Below, piece after piece: positions 7,809 to 16,896 of a DNA stretch of 48,004 nucleotides (its first letter is position 1; every line of letters starts with the position of its first letter). Source of the DNA: Pseudomonas turukhanskensis (GTDB lineage Bacteria > Pseudomonadota > Gammaproteobacteria > Pseudomonadales > Pseudomonadaceae); the NCBI RefSeq assembly GCF_027922365.1, contig NZ_BSFN01000002.1, forward strand, positions 504,695 to 552,698, written 5' to 3'. Both the position numbers and the translations under genes were made by a program. The notes below the pieces were generated by a model. It was not told where the DNA came from, searched no databases, and worked only from the letters and a program-made list of their open reading frames with translations.

Positions 7809-9962
7809 GTGGAATCAAACGTCAGCCCAACCCCGCTTCACCATGATCCCCGTGGCCAGCATGACGACCCGCTGCTCGATAGCCTGCTGTCGCTTTGCGC
7901 CTTGCACCAGAAGCCCGTCAGCCGCGCCATGCTCACCACCGGCCTGCCGCTGCCGGCCCAACGCCTGAGCCCTGAGCTGCTGCCCCGCGCCGCCGCTCGC
8001 GCCGGCCTGCAAGGCCGTTTGCTGCAACGCAAACTGGAGCAGATTCCGGCCATGGCGTTGCCGGCCATGCTGATTCTCAAGGGCGGCCGCGCCGCCATTC
8101 TGGTGTCTATCGACGCCACTTACGCGCGCCTGCTGCTCAGCGAAAGCGACGGCGGCGAAGTGCAAGTGGCGGTGGAAAAGCTCCAGGAGGATTACAGCGG
8201 CCAGGTGTTTTTCGCTCAGCCGCAGCACAAGTTCGATGCCGACAACGGCTCACTGATACCGCGCACCGCGTCGTGGTTTCGCGACACCCTCAAGCGCTCG
8301 CGCTGGCTGTACGCCGATGCCATCGCCGCCAGCCTGTTGATCAACATCATCTCCCTCGGCGCGCCGCTGTTTGTGATGAACGTGTACGACCGCGTAGTGC
8401 CCAACCAGGCCGCCGCCACCTTGTGGGTGCTGGCCATCGGCATCAGCGGCGCCTACCTGTTCGACATTCTGCTGAAGAGCCTGCGCGGCCTGTGCCTGGA
8501 CCTGGCCGGGAAAAAGACTGACCTGATCATCTCCGCCACGCTGTTCGAGCGCATCGTCGGCATGTCGATGAAGTACCGACCCAAGCGGGTCGGCAGCTTT
8601 GCGCAGAACATCCACGAGTTTCAGACCCTGCGCGATTTCCTCGCCTCGCTGACCCTTACCAGCCTGATCGACCTGCCATTCACCTTGCTGGTGTTGTTGG
8701 TTATCGCCTTGCTCGGCGGTCACCTGGTGTGGATTCCGGTGATGGCCTTCCCGCTGGCCTTGCTGATCAGTTGGGCGCTGCAAAAGCCGCTGACCGAAAC
8801 CATTGAGCGCACCATGGCCCTGGCCGCCGAACGCCAGTCGAGCCTGATCGAAACCTTGGCGGGCCTGGACGCGGTCAAGGTCAACAACGCCGAAAGCGAG
8901 CGCCAGTACCAGTGGGAGCAAACCATCGGCACGCTTAGTCGCCTGGAGCTCAAAGCGCGCATGCTGTCGAACCTGGCGATGAACTCGACCATGCTGATTC
9001 AGCAGTTGGCCGGGGTGATCATGATCATTTTCGGCGTGTACCAGATCATCGACGGCAACCTCAGCATGGGCGGCCTGATCGCCTGCTACATGCTCAGTGG
9101 TCGCGCGCTGGGGCCGTTGTCGCAACTGTCCGGTTTGCTCAGCCGTTACCAGCAAGCCAAAGTCACCATGGCCTCGGTGGACCAGATGATGGACCTGCCG
9201 CAAGAGCGCCAGGCCGAAGACCGCCCGCTGACCCGCCAGCGCGTGCAGGGCGCCATCGAACTGCGCCAGCTCAACTTCAACTACCCGCAGCAGCAGAACA
9301 CCGCGCTGGTAAACATGAACCTGGTGATTCGCCCCGGCGAGAAAGTCGGCATCATCGGCCGCAGCGGCTCGGGTAAAAGCTCGCTGGCCAAACTGCTCGT
9401 GGGCCTGCACCAGGCCGACTCCGGCAGCTTGCTGGTGGACGGCGTCGACATGCGCCAACTGGACATCAGCGAGCTGCGCCACAACATCGGCTACGTGCCG
9501 CAAGACATCCACCTGTTCAGCGGCACCCTGCGTGACAACCTGGTGAGCGGCGCCCGTTACGTGGAAGACGAGCTGGTGTTGCAAGCTGCCGAATTGGCCG
9601 GCGTGCACGAATTCGCCAGGCTGCACCCGCAAGGCTACGAGTTGCAGGTGGGCGAGCGCGGCCATCAGTTGTCCGGTGGCCAACGGCAGAACGTGGCCCT
9701 GGCCCGCGCGCTGTTGCTCGACCCGCCGATTCTGCTCCTGGACGAACCCACCAGCGGCATGGACAACACCGGTGAAGTGCACCTCAAGCAGCGCCTGCAA
9801 GCAGTGATCGCTACCAAGACTGTGCTGCTGATTACTCACCGCTCCTCGATGCTCGATCTGGTGGACCGGCTGCTGATTATCGACAAGGGCCAGATCATCG
9901 CCGATGGCCCGAAAAACGCCGTTATGGAAGCTCTGCGCAAGGGGCAAATCAGTGTCGCTTAA
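7809..9962 (+). CDS. lapB: Type I secretion ABC transporter of the adhesin exporter (LapB)
   Basis: Inner-membrane ABC exporter that would power LapA secretion. The proposed 717-residue protein starts at GTG 7809 (VESNVSPTP), with AAGAG eight bases upstream. N-terminal residues 1 to about 140 form a C39-peptidase-like domain with no recognisable catalytic Cys motif, as in exporters of RTX adhesins that bind but do not cut their substrate. A multi-helix ABC membrane domain follows (TSLIDLPFTLLVLLVIALLG). The nucleotide-binding domain has Walker A GRSGSGKSS, signature LSGGQRQ and Walker B ILLLDEPTSG. The frame is open back to 7719, but the extra residues look non-coding and the shorter form fits my memory of LapB length. 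Overlaps lapC by 11 bp. Confidence 0.9.
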   Translation: MESNVSPTPLHHDPRGQHDDPLLDSLLSLCALHQKPVSRAMLTTGLPLPAQRLSPELLPRAAARAGLQGRLLQRKLEQIPAMALPAMLILKGGRAAILVSIDATYARLLLSESDGGEVQVAVEKLQEDYSGQVFFAQPQHKFDADNGSLIPRTASWFRDTLKRSRWLYADAIAASLLINIISLGAPLFVMNVYDRVVPNQAAATLWVLAIGISGAYLFDILLKSLRGLCLDLAGKKTDLIISATLFERIVGMSMKYRPKRVGSFAQNIHEFQTLRDFLASLTLTSLIDLPFTLLVLLVIALLGGHLVWIPVMAFPLALLISWALQKPLTETIERTMALAAERQSSLIETLAGLDAVKVNNAESERQYQWEQTIGTLSRLELKARMLSNLAMNSTMLIQQLAGVIMIIFGVYQIIDGNLSMGGLIACYMLSGRALGPLSQLSGLLSRYQQAKVTMASVDQMMDLPQERQAEDRPLTRQRVQGAIELRQLNFNYPQQQNTALVNMNLVIRPGEKVGIIGRSGSGKSSLAKLLVGLHQADSGSLLVDGVDMRQLDISELRHNIGYVPQDIHLFSGTLRDNLVSGARYVEDELVLQAAELAGVHEFARLHPQGYELQVGERGHQLSGGQRQNVALARALLLDPPILLLDEPTSGMDNTGEVHLKQRLQAVIATKTVLLITHRSSMLDLVDRLLIIDKGQIIADGPKNAVMEALRKGQISVA

Positions 9963-11304
9963 AAGCCTGGCCCGTTACTTCAAAGGCCGTGACTCGCTGG
10001 AAGGCGAGCCGCTGCCGGAACTCAGCAAAGCCTTGGTCGAAGACGCCCCGCGCGTGGTGCGGCTGACCATCTGGGGGCTGATCGCCTTTTTCGTCTTTAT
10101 GTTCGGCTGGGCGCACTTTGCCCAGATCGACGAAGTAACCCGCGGTGATGGCAAGGCCATTCCCTCGTCGAAAATCCAGAAAATCCAGAACCTCGAAGGC
10201 GGCATCGTCGCCGAGCTGTATGTGCACGAAGGGCAGATCGTCAAAGTCGGCGACCCGCTGGTGCGCCTGGATGACACGCGCTTTGTGTCCAACGTCGGCG
10301 AAACCGAAGCCGAGCGCCTGGGCTGGCAACTGCGCGTCGACCGCCTGGTGGCCGAAACCGAAGGCAAGCCGCTGGTGATCAGCGACGACATTCGTGCCAA
10401 GGTGCCGAGCCAGGCCGAGAGTGAGTTGCAGCTCTATCAGAGCCGCCAGCAACAGCTCAGCGATGAAGTGGCCGGCCTGCAACAGCAGTTGGTACAAAAA
10501 CAGCAGGAGCTGCGCGAGTTTGCGTCCAAGCAGGAGCAGTACCGCAACAGCCTGAGCCTGTTGCGCCAGGAAATTGCCATGTCCGAGCCGCTGGTGGCCC
10601 AGGGCGCGATTTCGCAGGTGGAAGTGCTGCGCCTCAAGCGCGCCGAGGTGGAAAACCGTGGGCAGATGGACGCCACCAGCCTGGCCATTCCACGAGCGCA
10701 ATCGGCCATCACCGAAGCTGAGCGCAAAATCGACGAAACCCGCGGCAAATTCCGCAGCGACGCGCTCACGCAACTGAACGAAGCGCGCACCGAACTGAGC
10801 AAATCCCAGGCGACCGGCAAGGCCCTGGAAGACCGGGTGAACCGCACGCTGGTAACTTCGCCGGTGCGCGGCATCGTCAAGAGCCTGATGGTCAACACCA
10901 TCGGCGGCGTGATTCAGCCCGGTAGCGACCTAGTGGAAGTGGTACCGCTGGACGACACGCTGCTGGTGGAAGCGAAAATCCGCCCGCAAGACATCGCGTT
11001 TTTGCACCCGGGGCAAGAAGCGATCGTGAAGTTCACCGCCTACGACTACACGATTTATGGCGGGCTGAAAGCCAAGCTGGAACAGATCGGTGCTGACACC
11101 GTGACCGAAGAAGACGGCAAGACCACCTTTTACCTGATCAAACTGCGCACCGATAAAAGCCACCTGGGCACGGATGAAAAACCGCTGCTGATCATCCCGG
11201 GGATGGTGGCGTCGGTGGATATCATCACCGGCAAGAAAAGTATCTTGAGCTACTTGCTCAAGCCGATTCTGCGGGCCAAGGCGGAAGCGCTTCGCGAGCG
11301 CTAA
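9952..11304 (+). CDS. lapC: HlyD-family membrane fusion protein of the adhesin exporter (LapC)
   Basis: Periplasmic adaptor linking the LapB ATPase to the LapE channel. The 450-residue protein from GTG 9952 has a short cytosolic segment, one membrane helix (TIWGLIAFFVFMFGWAHF), a lipoyl-type half-motif (IQNLEGGIVAELYVHEGQ), a long coiled-coil rich in Gln/Glu/Leu (about residues 140–300), then the second half-motif (VRGIVKSLMVNTIGGVI) and the beta-barrel of HlyD proteins (IYGGLKAKLEQIGADTV). GTG 9952 is preceded by AAGGGG and overlaps the lapB stop by 11 bp, indicating translational coupling. An upstream in-frame ATG at 9904 lies inside lapB and is less likely. Confidence 0.92.
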   Translation: MSLKSLARYFKGRDSLEGEPLPELSKALVEDAPRVVRLTIWGLIAFFVFMFGWAHFAQIDEVTRGDGKAIPSSKIQKIQNLEGGIVAELYVHEGQIVKVGDPLVRLDDTRFVSNVGETEAERLGWQLRVDRLVAETEGKPLVISDDIRAKVPSQAESELQLYQSRQQQLSDEVAGLQQQLVQKQQELREFASKQEQYRNSLSLLRQEIAMSEPLVAQGAISQVEVLRLKRAEVENRGQMDATSLAIPRAQSAITEAERKIDETRGKFRSDALTQLNEARTELSKSQATGKALEDRVNRTLVTSPVRGIVKSLMVNTIGGVIQPGSDLVEVVPLDDTLLVEAKIRPQDIAFLHPGQEAIVKFTAYDYTIYGGLKAKLEQIGADTVTEEDGKTTFYLIKLRTDKSHLGTDEKPLLIIPGMVASVDIITGKKSILSYLLKPILRAKAEALRER

Positions 11305-11310
11305 GAGCGG

Positions 11311-11410
11311 CCCTCACCCCCAGCCCCTCTCCCGCAAGCGGGCGAGGGGAGCCAAAACGTACTTGGGTTGAGTCCCCTCGCCCCAGCGGGGAGAGGGCTA
11401 GGGTGAGGGG
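11311..11410. repeat. CCCTCACCCC-type palindromic repeat pair after lapC
   Basis: Inverted arms at 11311–11350 and 11373–11410, each itself a hairpin (CTCTCCCGC/GCGGGCGAG). The same family appears at 47492–47535 and 47671–47712. It may help end lapC transcription. Confidence 0.8.
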
Positions 11411-11454
11411 GTGGGGTCTCACGTCGAACCTGTCTCGCCAGTCAGCCGAGCTGT

Positions 11455-11517
11455 TGGGTGTGCTCCGCGCACCGGGCGGTTACCGCGTTTACGCGAAAGA
11501 GCGCACAGCACACCCTA
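11455..11517. repeat. GGGTGTGCTCCGCGCACC-type inverted repeat
   Basis: Arms at 11455–11472 and 11501–11517 face each other. The same family is found after ung at 16812–16876. Confidence 0.7.
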
Positions 11518-11521
11518 CTGC

Positions 11522-12625
11522 TTACAAATCCTGAAGCGGATGCTCGCCTTCCCACGTCGGCACAAAATGCGCCTCCACCACCGAGCGTGGGATCGTCGCC
11601 ACATCCGGCCAATGCCAGTGCGGGGTGTTGTCTTTGTCGATCAGCCGCGCACGCACGCCTTCGGCAAACTCCGGGTGACGGCAGCTGTTCAGGCTCATGC
11701 CGTATTCCATACGGAACACCTCTGCCAGCGACAGGTGTTTGCTACGCGCGATCTGCTCCCACACCAGGTGCGCGGTCAGCGGGCAGCCGCCGGCCAGGGT
11801 TTTTGCGCCCCGGGCCAGCAGGCCGTCGCTGCTGTCTTGTAGCGCCACCAACACTTTCCAGGCGCTGGCCACATCGGCCACATCCAGCAGGTGGTCGATA
11901 TGGTTGCGCCGTGGCATCAACTGCGCGTCGGGCAACTGCTCGTTGGCTTCGTGCTCCAGCGCCTTGAGCAGGCTGTTGAGCTGACGCGCCGGTTGCTCGC
12001 CCCAGTTGAGTTGCAACAGGCCGTCGATCAGGGCGTCTTGCTGGGTGTCAGCCAGAAAACGATCGGCCCAACCCAGCAGCAGGGCGTCGTGTGCGTTGAC
12101 CTGGGTGGCAGTCAGGCCGAGGAACAAACCAAGCTTGCCGGGCAGGTGGTTGAGGAGCCAGCTGCCGCCTACATCCGGGTACAGGCCGATATTGATTTCC
12201 GGCATGGCCAAGCGGCTGCTGGGCGTGACGATGCGGATACTCGCGCCCTGCAGCAGCCCCATGCCGCCGCCCAGCACGTAGCCATGGCCCCAGCAGATAA
12301 AGGGTTTGGGGTAGGTGTGAATGCGGTAGTCCAGGCGATATTCATCGCTGAAAAAGCGCCCAGCCAGGGGCGGTACTTCGCCGGGGTGTTCGCGGCAGGC
12401 CTCCACCAGCTTGCGCACATCGCCGCCAGCGCAAAAAGCCTTTTCGCCGTTGGCGCGCAGCAGCACGCAGGTGATGGCCGGGTCTTCTGCCCATCTGGCC
12501 AGCTTGTCGTCCAGGGCTTCGATCATCGGCAGGGAGAGGGCGTTTAGGCTGCTCGCCGCATCCAATGTGGCGATGCCGATGCGTGCGCCGTGCTGGCCCG
12601 CGAGTTCTTCAAAAATTACATTCAT
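11522..12625 (-). CDS. Enoyl-CoA hydratase/3-hydroxyisobutyryl-CoA hydrolase family protein
   Basis: A 367-residue crotonase-fold enzyme. Its length and the pattern AFCAGGDVRKL, GHGYVLGGGMGLLQGAS and MPEINIGLYPDVGGSWLL are those of the 3-hydroxyisobutyryl-CoA hydrolase branch (valine breakdown), which has an extra C-terminal domain absent from ordinary enoyl-CoA hydratases; that region is present here (about residues 230–367, ending SVVEAHFVPTWEGEHPL). Sixteen bases downstream of the next crotonase gene on the same strand, so probably co-transcribed. The order recalls PA0744–PA0745 of P. aeruginosa, but the valine-pathway dehydrogenases known beside that pair are not in this window. Hydrolase versus hydratase activity cannot be settled from sequence. 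Confidence 0.85.
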   Translation of the reverse strand: MNVIFEELAGQHGARIGIATLDAASSLNALSLPMIEALDDKLARWAEDPAITCVLLRANGEKAFCAGGDVRKLVEACREHPGEVPPLAGRFFSDEYRLDYRIHTYPKPFICWGHGYVLGGGMGLLQGASIRIVTPSSRLAMPEINIGLYPDVGGSWLLNHLPGKLGLFLGLTATQVNAHDALLLGWADRFLADTQQDALIDGLLQLNWGEQPARQLNSLLKALEHEANEQLPDAQLMPRRNHIDHLLDVADVASAWKVLVALQDSSDGLLARGAKTLAGGCPLTAHLVWEQIARSKHLSLAEVFRMEYGMSLNSCRHPEFAEGVRARLIDKDNTPHWHWPDVATIPRSVVEAHFVPTWEGEHPLQDL

Positions 12626-12641
12626 ATAAACGGATTCCTAG

Positions 12642-13460
12642 CTACTTATTGCGCCATTGCGGATCGCGTTTTTCCAGGAAAGCATTGACCCCTTCGCGGG
12701 TGTCGTCGGCATCGAACAGGTCGACAAAGCGTTCGCGCTCTTCGCTCAGCCAGCTGTTCGGCCCACGTTCACGCGCCCCTTGTATCAAAGGCTTGATGGT
12801 GCGCACGGCCACCGGGCTTTGCCGCGCCACCTTGGCGGCCAGCAGCAGGGCATGGCCACGGGCTTCGCCGCTGTCCACTACCTGTTCCACCAGGCCAATG
12901 CGCAGGGCGGTGTCGGCGTCCACGCGGTCGCCACAAAGAATCATCCGTTTAGCCCAGCCTTCGCCCACCAGCCAGGCAAGGGCCTGGGTGCCACCGGCGC
13001 AAGGCAGCAGGCCCACGCCCGCTTCGGGCAGGGCCATTTGCGCCTGGCGTTCGGCAATGCGGATATCGCAGGCCAGGGCGCACTCGAGGCCGCCACCCAT
13101 GGCGTAACCGTTGATGGCGGCAATCGATACCCCGCGAAAATCGCGCAGCGCCTCGAAGGCTTCGCCAAAGCGGCGGGCCATTTCCCGGGCGCGGCTTTTG
13201 TCGCCGTCGGCAAACAGATTGAGGTCGGCGCCGGCACTGAAGAACTTGCTGCCCTGACCGGTAACCACCAGGGCATAGATATCGTCGTCGTGGTTGAGGT
13301 GTTCGATCAGTTGCTTAAGGCCGATCAGCGATTCGCGGTCCCAGGTATTGGCCGGCGGATGGTTGATGGTCAGCAGGGCAGTGTGGCCGTGTTTTTCCAC
13401 CGTCAGCTTGTGGGTAAGGTCGGCCAGACCTGGGTGATAGGTTTCAATGGCAGTGCTCAT
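12642..13460 (-). CDS. Enoyl-CoA hydratase (DspI-like)
   Basis: A 272-residue crotonase-family enzyme with both catalytic glutamates: GGGLECALACDIR and ALPEAGVGLLPCAGGTQ. It should hydrate 2-enoyl-CoA or catalyse a related reaction. Start ATG 13460 (MSTAIETYHPG) is preceded by CAGGGAT; the frame stays open 42 codons further but that part is not protein-like. The size and its place before a 3-hydroxyisobutyryl-CoA hydrolase match PA0745, called DspI in P. aeruginosa and linked to the dispersion signal cis-2-decenoic acid. The orthology is from memory and the signalling role here is inference; a plain fatty-acid or amino-acid catabolic role is equally possible. Confidence 0.85.
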   Translation of the reverse strand: MSTAIETYHPGLADLTHKLTVEKHGHTALLTINHPPANTWDRESLIGLKQLIEHLNHDDDIYALVVTGQGSKFFSAGADLNLFADGDKSRAREMARRFGEAFEALRDFRGVSIAAINGYAMGGGLECALACDIRIAERQAQMALPEAGVGLLPCAGGTQALAWLVGEGWAKRMILCGDRVDADTALRIGLVEQVVDSGEARGHALLLAAKVARQSPVAVRTIKPLIQGARERGPNSWLSEERERFVDLFDADDTREGVNAFLEKRDPQWRNK

Positions 13461-13500
13461 TAACGCGTATCCCTGTCGTGAGTGGCGCCGCTGAGTATGC

Positions 13501-13534
13501 AAAAAGCCGGCGTACTTGCGTACCCCGCTTTTTA
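13501..13534 (-). terminator. Hairpin terminator after the HDOD gene
   Basis: AAAAAGC and GCTTTTT flank an inner GTAC/GTAC pair. It lies between the upstream HDOD gene and the DspI-like gene on the minus strand. Its symmetry allows it to act in both directions. Confidence 0.65.
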
Positions 13535-13589
13535 TTTGGCGGCATGGATTTGTGACGGGAAAGGGCAACGATAAGTTGCACGGCATGCT

Positions 13590-14438
13590 TCAGGCGTTGG
13601 GCTTGCCACCGAGCAACTTGAACCAGAAGGCCACCTCGCCGCCCAGTTCGTCGCGCAGCACCTGTGGCGGCATATCGTCCGCGCGCTCGCCCAGCAGGCG
13701 GCGCCAGGCCGGCAACTGCACCAGCTGCTCATCGTCGCCTTCCATGCTCAGTCGCCGCGCCACCTGCACGATATCCACCAGATCGGCGCTGCCCTCGCGC
13801 TTACGTTGCCAGGCGCTGCGATGGCGGGCGCAATCAATCAGCACCGCCGGCAAGCGCCAGGCGGTGAGGGTGATTACACCGATGTCGGCGGACAATTGAT
13901 CGCATAGGCTTTGCAGGTCCTGCGGCTCACGCGGCACTTCCGGCCAGCGTTCCAGTTCGTCCAGCAGTGGCAGGCTGCCGATGTCCTGCAGCAGGCCGCC
14001 AAGCATGGCGTCTTCCATGGGCATGCGGGTGAGCTGCTGGGCCAGGCACGCGCAGTAGGCGCCGCACTGCAAGGCGGCGTTCCAGCGCGCGCGGAAAATC
14101 TTGATCAGCACCGGGTCCTGGCTGGTAAACAGGTGTTCGACGGCAAAGGTCAGCACCAGGTTGTTGACCCGCTGCATACCAATTCGCGATACCACCTCCT
14201 GCAGGTTCACGCCCTGGCGCACGTTGCGCAGCATGGGGCTGGAGGCGAACTGCAACAGGTAAGCGGCCAGCGGCGGATTGCTGTGCAGCAGCCGCGTCAC
14301 TTGTTCCAGCGAGGCGTGTTCCGAATCCAGCAATTTACGCAGGCGCAGCGAGGTTTCCGGCATTTGCGGCACCTTGGCGTTGCCTTTGAGAAAGCTTGAA
14401 TACAGCGAAAATTTCAGACCTTCGTGGCGGGTCTCCAT
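13590..14438 (-). CDS. HDOD domain protein
   Basis: A 282-residue protein made almost wholly of an HDOD domain, a relative of the HD phosphohydrolase fold usually lacking the metal-binding His/Asp and found in signalling proteins. Supporting motifs: VPQMPETSLRLRKLLDSE at the start, HSNPPLAAYLLQFASSP, VSRIGMQRVNNLVLTFAVEHLF and AMLGGLLQDIGSLPLL. No output domain is attached. ATG 14438 has AGGAG about nine bases upstream. Followed by a hairpin terminator, so it seems to be a single-gene unit. Its target is unknown; HDOD proteins often act in chemotaxis, c-di-GMP or stress pathways. A second HDOD gene lies at 18707. Confidence 0.85.
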   Translation of the reverse strand: METRHEGLKFSLYSSFLKGNAKVPQMPETSLRLRKLLDSEHASLEQVTRLLHSNPPLAAYLLQFASSPMLRNVRQGVNLQEVVSRIGMQRVNNLVLTFAVEHLFTSQDPVLIKIFRARWNAALQCGAYCACLAQQLTRMPMEDAMLGGLLQDIGSLPLLDELERWPEVPREPQDLQSLCDQLSADIGVITLTAWRLPAVLIDCARHRSAWQRKREGSADLVDIVQVARRLSMEGDDEQLVQLPAWRRLLGERADDMPPQVLRDELGGEVAFWFKLLGGKPNA

Positions 14439-14629
14439 GGGGTCGATCTCCTGGTCTGCTCACTGAACAAGCGTAGTAAGCATTTTCGCCGTGCGACCGA
14501 CCATTGGGCGGTGTTTACGTTAACCAGGTCAGACCTGGGGGTAATTCAGGGAGAGGCAACCTACAGCCGCAGCGCGGTGGGGTTGCTTACAGTCCGCGCC
14601 TTGCCTGACGCAAAAAGGAGAGGGCTGAA

Positions 14630-15529
14630 ATGAAGTGGATAGTGTTGGCGGTGCTGCTGTTTTCCATTCTGTTTGTGCATTTTCGTGGCCGCGTGCGCTT
14701 GCCGCTGCTGCGCCAGTTTGCCGATCACTCGTCAATCATGGCGCCCATCAACTTGTTCATCTACCTGTTCTCCCGTGTGCCGGCAAAACCTTTTCCCCTC
14801 GTTGAGCAATACCAGGCCATGCGCTTGCTCGATGACAATTGGCAGCTGATTCGTGACGAAGCGCTAGCGCTGCAACAGCAAGCGCGCATCAAGGCCGCCG
14901 AACGTAACAACGATGCTGGCTTCAACTCGTTTTTCAAGGCTGGCTGGAAGCGCTTCTACCTGAAGTGGTACGAGGCCAGCCACCCTTCGGCGCAGGCGCA
15001 CTGCCCGCAAACCGTGGCATTGCTGCAACGTATCCCGTTTATTAAAGCCGCCATGTTTGCCGAGCTGGGCCCGCAGGGCACCTTAAACCCGCATCGCGAC
15101 CCATATGCCGGTTCGTTGCGCTATCACCTCGGGCTGGTCACGCCCAATGATGACCGCTGCTTTATCGAGGTGGATGGCCAACGCCACAGCTGGCGAGACG
15201 GGCAGAGCGTAATCTTTGATGAAACCTTTATTCATTGGGCGCAGAACGGCACCGAGCACAGCCGCCTGATTCTGTTCTGTGACCTGGAGCGGCCGCTACG
15301 GTTTGCTTGGGCCGAAGCGGTCAACCGCTGGTTGGGGCGCACCCTGATGACCGCCGCCGCCTCACCCAACCAGGACGGCGATCAGGAAGGGCGCATCAGC
15401 AAACTGTTCCGCTTCGTGTGGGCCGGCGGGCAGTGCCGGCGACGATTCAAGGCCTGGAATAAAACCGCCTACCGCAGCACCAAGGTGCTGCTGATCGTTG
15501 CGCTGGGGGCGGCCGTCGTGATGGTCTAA
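14630..15529 (+). CDS. lpxO: Aspartyl/asparaginyl beta-hydroxylase family, LpxO-like lipid A hydroxylase
   Basis: A 299-residue Fe(II)/2-oxoglutarate dioxygenase. An N-terminal membrane helix (WIVLAVLLFSILFVHF) and a C-terminal one (KVLLIVALGAAVVMV) bracket the catalytic domain. HRDPYAGSLRYHLGL gives the first His and Asp of the iron site, and FDETFIHWAQNGTEHSRLIL supplies the distal His and the 2-oxoglutarate Arg. The overall layout fits LpxO, which hydroxylates secondary acyl chains of lipid A at the inner membrane. Start ATG 14630 follows AAAAAGGAGAG. Its stop overlaps the converging thioesterase gene by 3 bp. LpxO substrate assignment is by family resemblance; other Asp/Asn hydroxylases look similar. 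Confidence 0.8.
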   Translation: MKWIVLAVLLFSILFVHFRGRVRLPLLRQFADHSSIMAPINLFIYLFSRVPAKPFPLVEQYQAMRLLDDNWQLIRDEALALQQQARIKAAERNNDAGFNSFFKAGWKRFYLKWYEASHPSAQAHCPQTVALLQRIPFIKAAMFAELGPQGTLNPHRDPYAGSLRYHLGLVTPNDDRCFIEVDGQRHSWRDGQSVIFDETFIHWAQNGTEHSRLILFCDLERPLRFAWAEAVNRWLGRTLMTAAASPNQDGDQEGRISKLFRFVWAGGQCRRRFKAWNKTAYRSTKVLLIVALGAAVVMV

Positions 15530-15939
15530 ACCCGAGCGATGGTGGCCAGGCCGGTGGCCACCAGCTTCTCAACCCCATCTTTCACCGCAAACACATCGGC
15601 GCGGCACACCGCCTGGCGCTGGCCGGCCTTGAGCACTTCGCTGCGGCAGATCAGCTTTTCGCCAATCGCCGGCGCCAGCAGGTTGAGTTTGTATTCACTG
15701 GTGACCACATCGCCCACCATCGAGGCTGCCGCCCAGGCACAGCCGCTGTCGACCATAAAGCCGACCACCGCGCCATGGATATAGCCATGGTGCTGGCACA
15801 GGTCGGGCCGCGACAACACTTGCAGGCTAACCTTGCCGGGCTCGAAATCCAGCAGTTCGGCGCCCAGCATCTGGGCGAAAGTGGAGTGTTCCAAAGCCTG
15901 TTCCAGGCGTTCACGGCTGATACCGGTTGCGGCGTTCAT
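15526..15939 (-). CDS. PaaI-type hotdog-fold thioesterase
   Basis: A 137-residue protein (from ATG 15939, MNAATGISRERL) with the hotdog acyl-CoA thioesterase core. HHGYIHGAVVGFMVDSGCAWAA corresponds to the helix with the catalytic acidic residue, and VTSEYKLNLLAPAIGEKLICRSEVLKAG to the following beta strands. It should hydrolyse short or aromatic acyl-CoA esters. The frame extends to 16008, but the added 23 residues are unlike the family, and neither start has a strong ribosome site. Converges on lpxO. The substrate is unknown. Confidence 0.78.
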   Translation of the reverse strand: MNAATGISRERLEQALEHSTFAQMLGAELLDFEPGKVSLQVLSRPDLCQHHGYIHGAVVGFMVDSGCAWAAASMVGDVVTSEYKLNLLAPAIGEKLICRSEVLKAGQRQAVCRADVFAVKDGVEKLVATGLATIARV

Positions 15940-16095
15940 GGCAGGTTGCTCAAGAGGGGTTCGGCTTGAGCATTGACCCGGTTGAGCGAAGCGACAATGT
16001 GCATCCAATGCCGTGATGGTGACGCATCAGCCTGCCTTGACTTGCCGCGACACGTTCCTTAGCGTGCGCGAACGTTTTTCAAGGCAGGCCTCCTC

Positions 16096-16788
16096 ATGAC
16101 CGCAGACGACCGAATCAAACTCGAAGCAGGCTGGAAAGCCGCCCTGCGCGATGAATTCGACAAACCCTATATGACGGCCCTGAGCGAATTTCTGCGCACC
16201 GAAAAAGCCGCGGGCAAGGTGATTTTTCCGCCCGGTCCGATGATTTTCAACGCCCTGAACAGCACGCCTTTGGACCAGGTGAAAGTGGTGATCATCGGCC
16301 AGGACCCGTACCACGGACCAGGCCAAGCGCACGGTTTGTGCTTTTCGGTGCAGCCGGGCGTGCCGACGCCGCCGTCCTTGCAGAACATCTATAAAGAGTT
16401 AAAGCGCGACCTGAATATCGACATCGCACCCCACGGCTACCTGCAAAGCTGGGCCGAACAGGGTGTGCTGCTGCTAAACACCTCACTGACGGTGGAGCAG
16501 GCCAACGCCGGCTCGCACGCCAAGAAAGGCTGGCAGCCGTTTACCGACAAGGTGATCGAAGTGGTCAATGCCCGGCCGGGGCACTTGGTGTTTCTGCTGT
16601 GGGGCGCGCATGCGCAGAGCAAGCAGGGGTTGATCGATACCACGCGGCATCTGGTGCTGAAATCCGTGCACCCCTCGCCGCTGTCGGCGCACCGCGGCTT
16701 TATCGGCAATGGGCATTTCAGCCGGGCCAATCAGTATTTGAAAGAGCGGGGGTTGGAGCCGATTCAGTGGCAGTTGCCGCCGTTGTGA
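16096..16788 (+). CDS. ung: Uracil-DNA glycosylase
   Basis: Removes uracil from DNA in the first step of base excision repair. The 230-residue length is standard for family 1. The catalytic water-activating motif GQDPYHGP is complete (Asp70), the uracil-binding segment LLLNTSLTV is present, and the DNA-intercalation loop [10 protein letters not shown] carries the second catalytic residue, His192. ATG 16096 follows AGGCAGGCC. Transcribed alone, followed by an inverted repeat. Identification is secure. Confidence 0.98.
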   Translation: MTADDRIKLEAGWKAALRDEFDKPYMTALSEFLRTEKAAGKVIFPPGPMIFNALNSTPLDQVKVVIIGQDPYHGPGQAHGLCFSVQPGVPTPPSLQNIYKELKRDLNIDIAPHGYLQSWAEQGVLLLNTSLTVEQANAGSHAKKGWQPFTDKVIEVVNARPGHLVFLLWGAHAQSKQGLIDTTRHLVLKSVHPSPLSAHRGFIGNGHFSRANQYLKERGLEPIQWQLPPL

Positions 16789-16811
16789 TCGGGGTTCGCC
16801 GTTGAACCGCC

Positions 16812-16876
16812 GGTGCGCATAGCACACCCTGCAAGAGCGACGCAGTTTGCTCTTCGTAGGGTGTGCTCCGCGCACC
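16812..16876. repeat. GGGTGTGCTCCGCGCACC-type inverted repeat after ung
   Basis: Near-perfect arms at 16812–16838 and 16849–16876 around a short loop, the second copy of the family seen at 11455–11517. It lies between the converging ung and DUF6279 genes and could serve as a shared terminator structure. Confidence 0.78.
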
Positions 16877-16896
16877 AAGCGTTTGCCCGCCGAACG

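Noticed and set aside
8250..9947. A 565-codon minus-strand frame opposite lapB
   Set aside because: Its composition (rich in His, Gln, Val, Ala) is typical of antisense to a GC-rich gene; lapB motifs are unambiguous.
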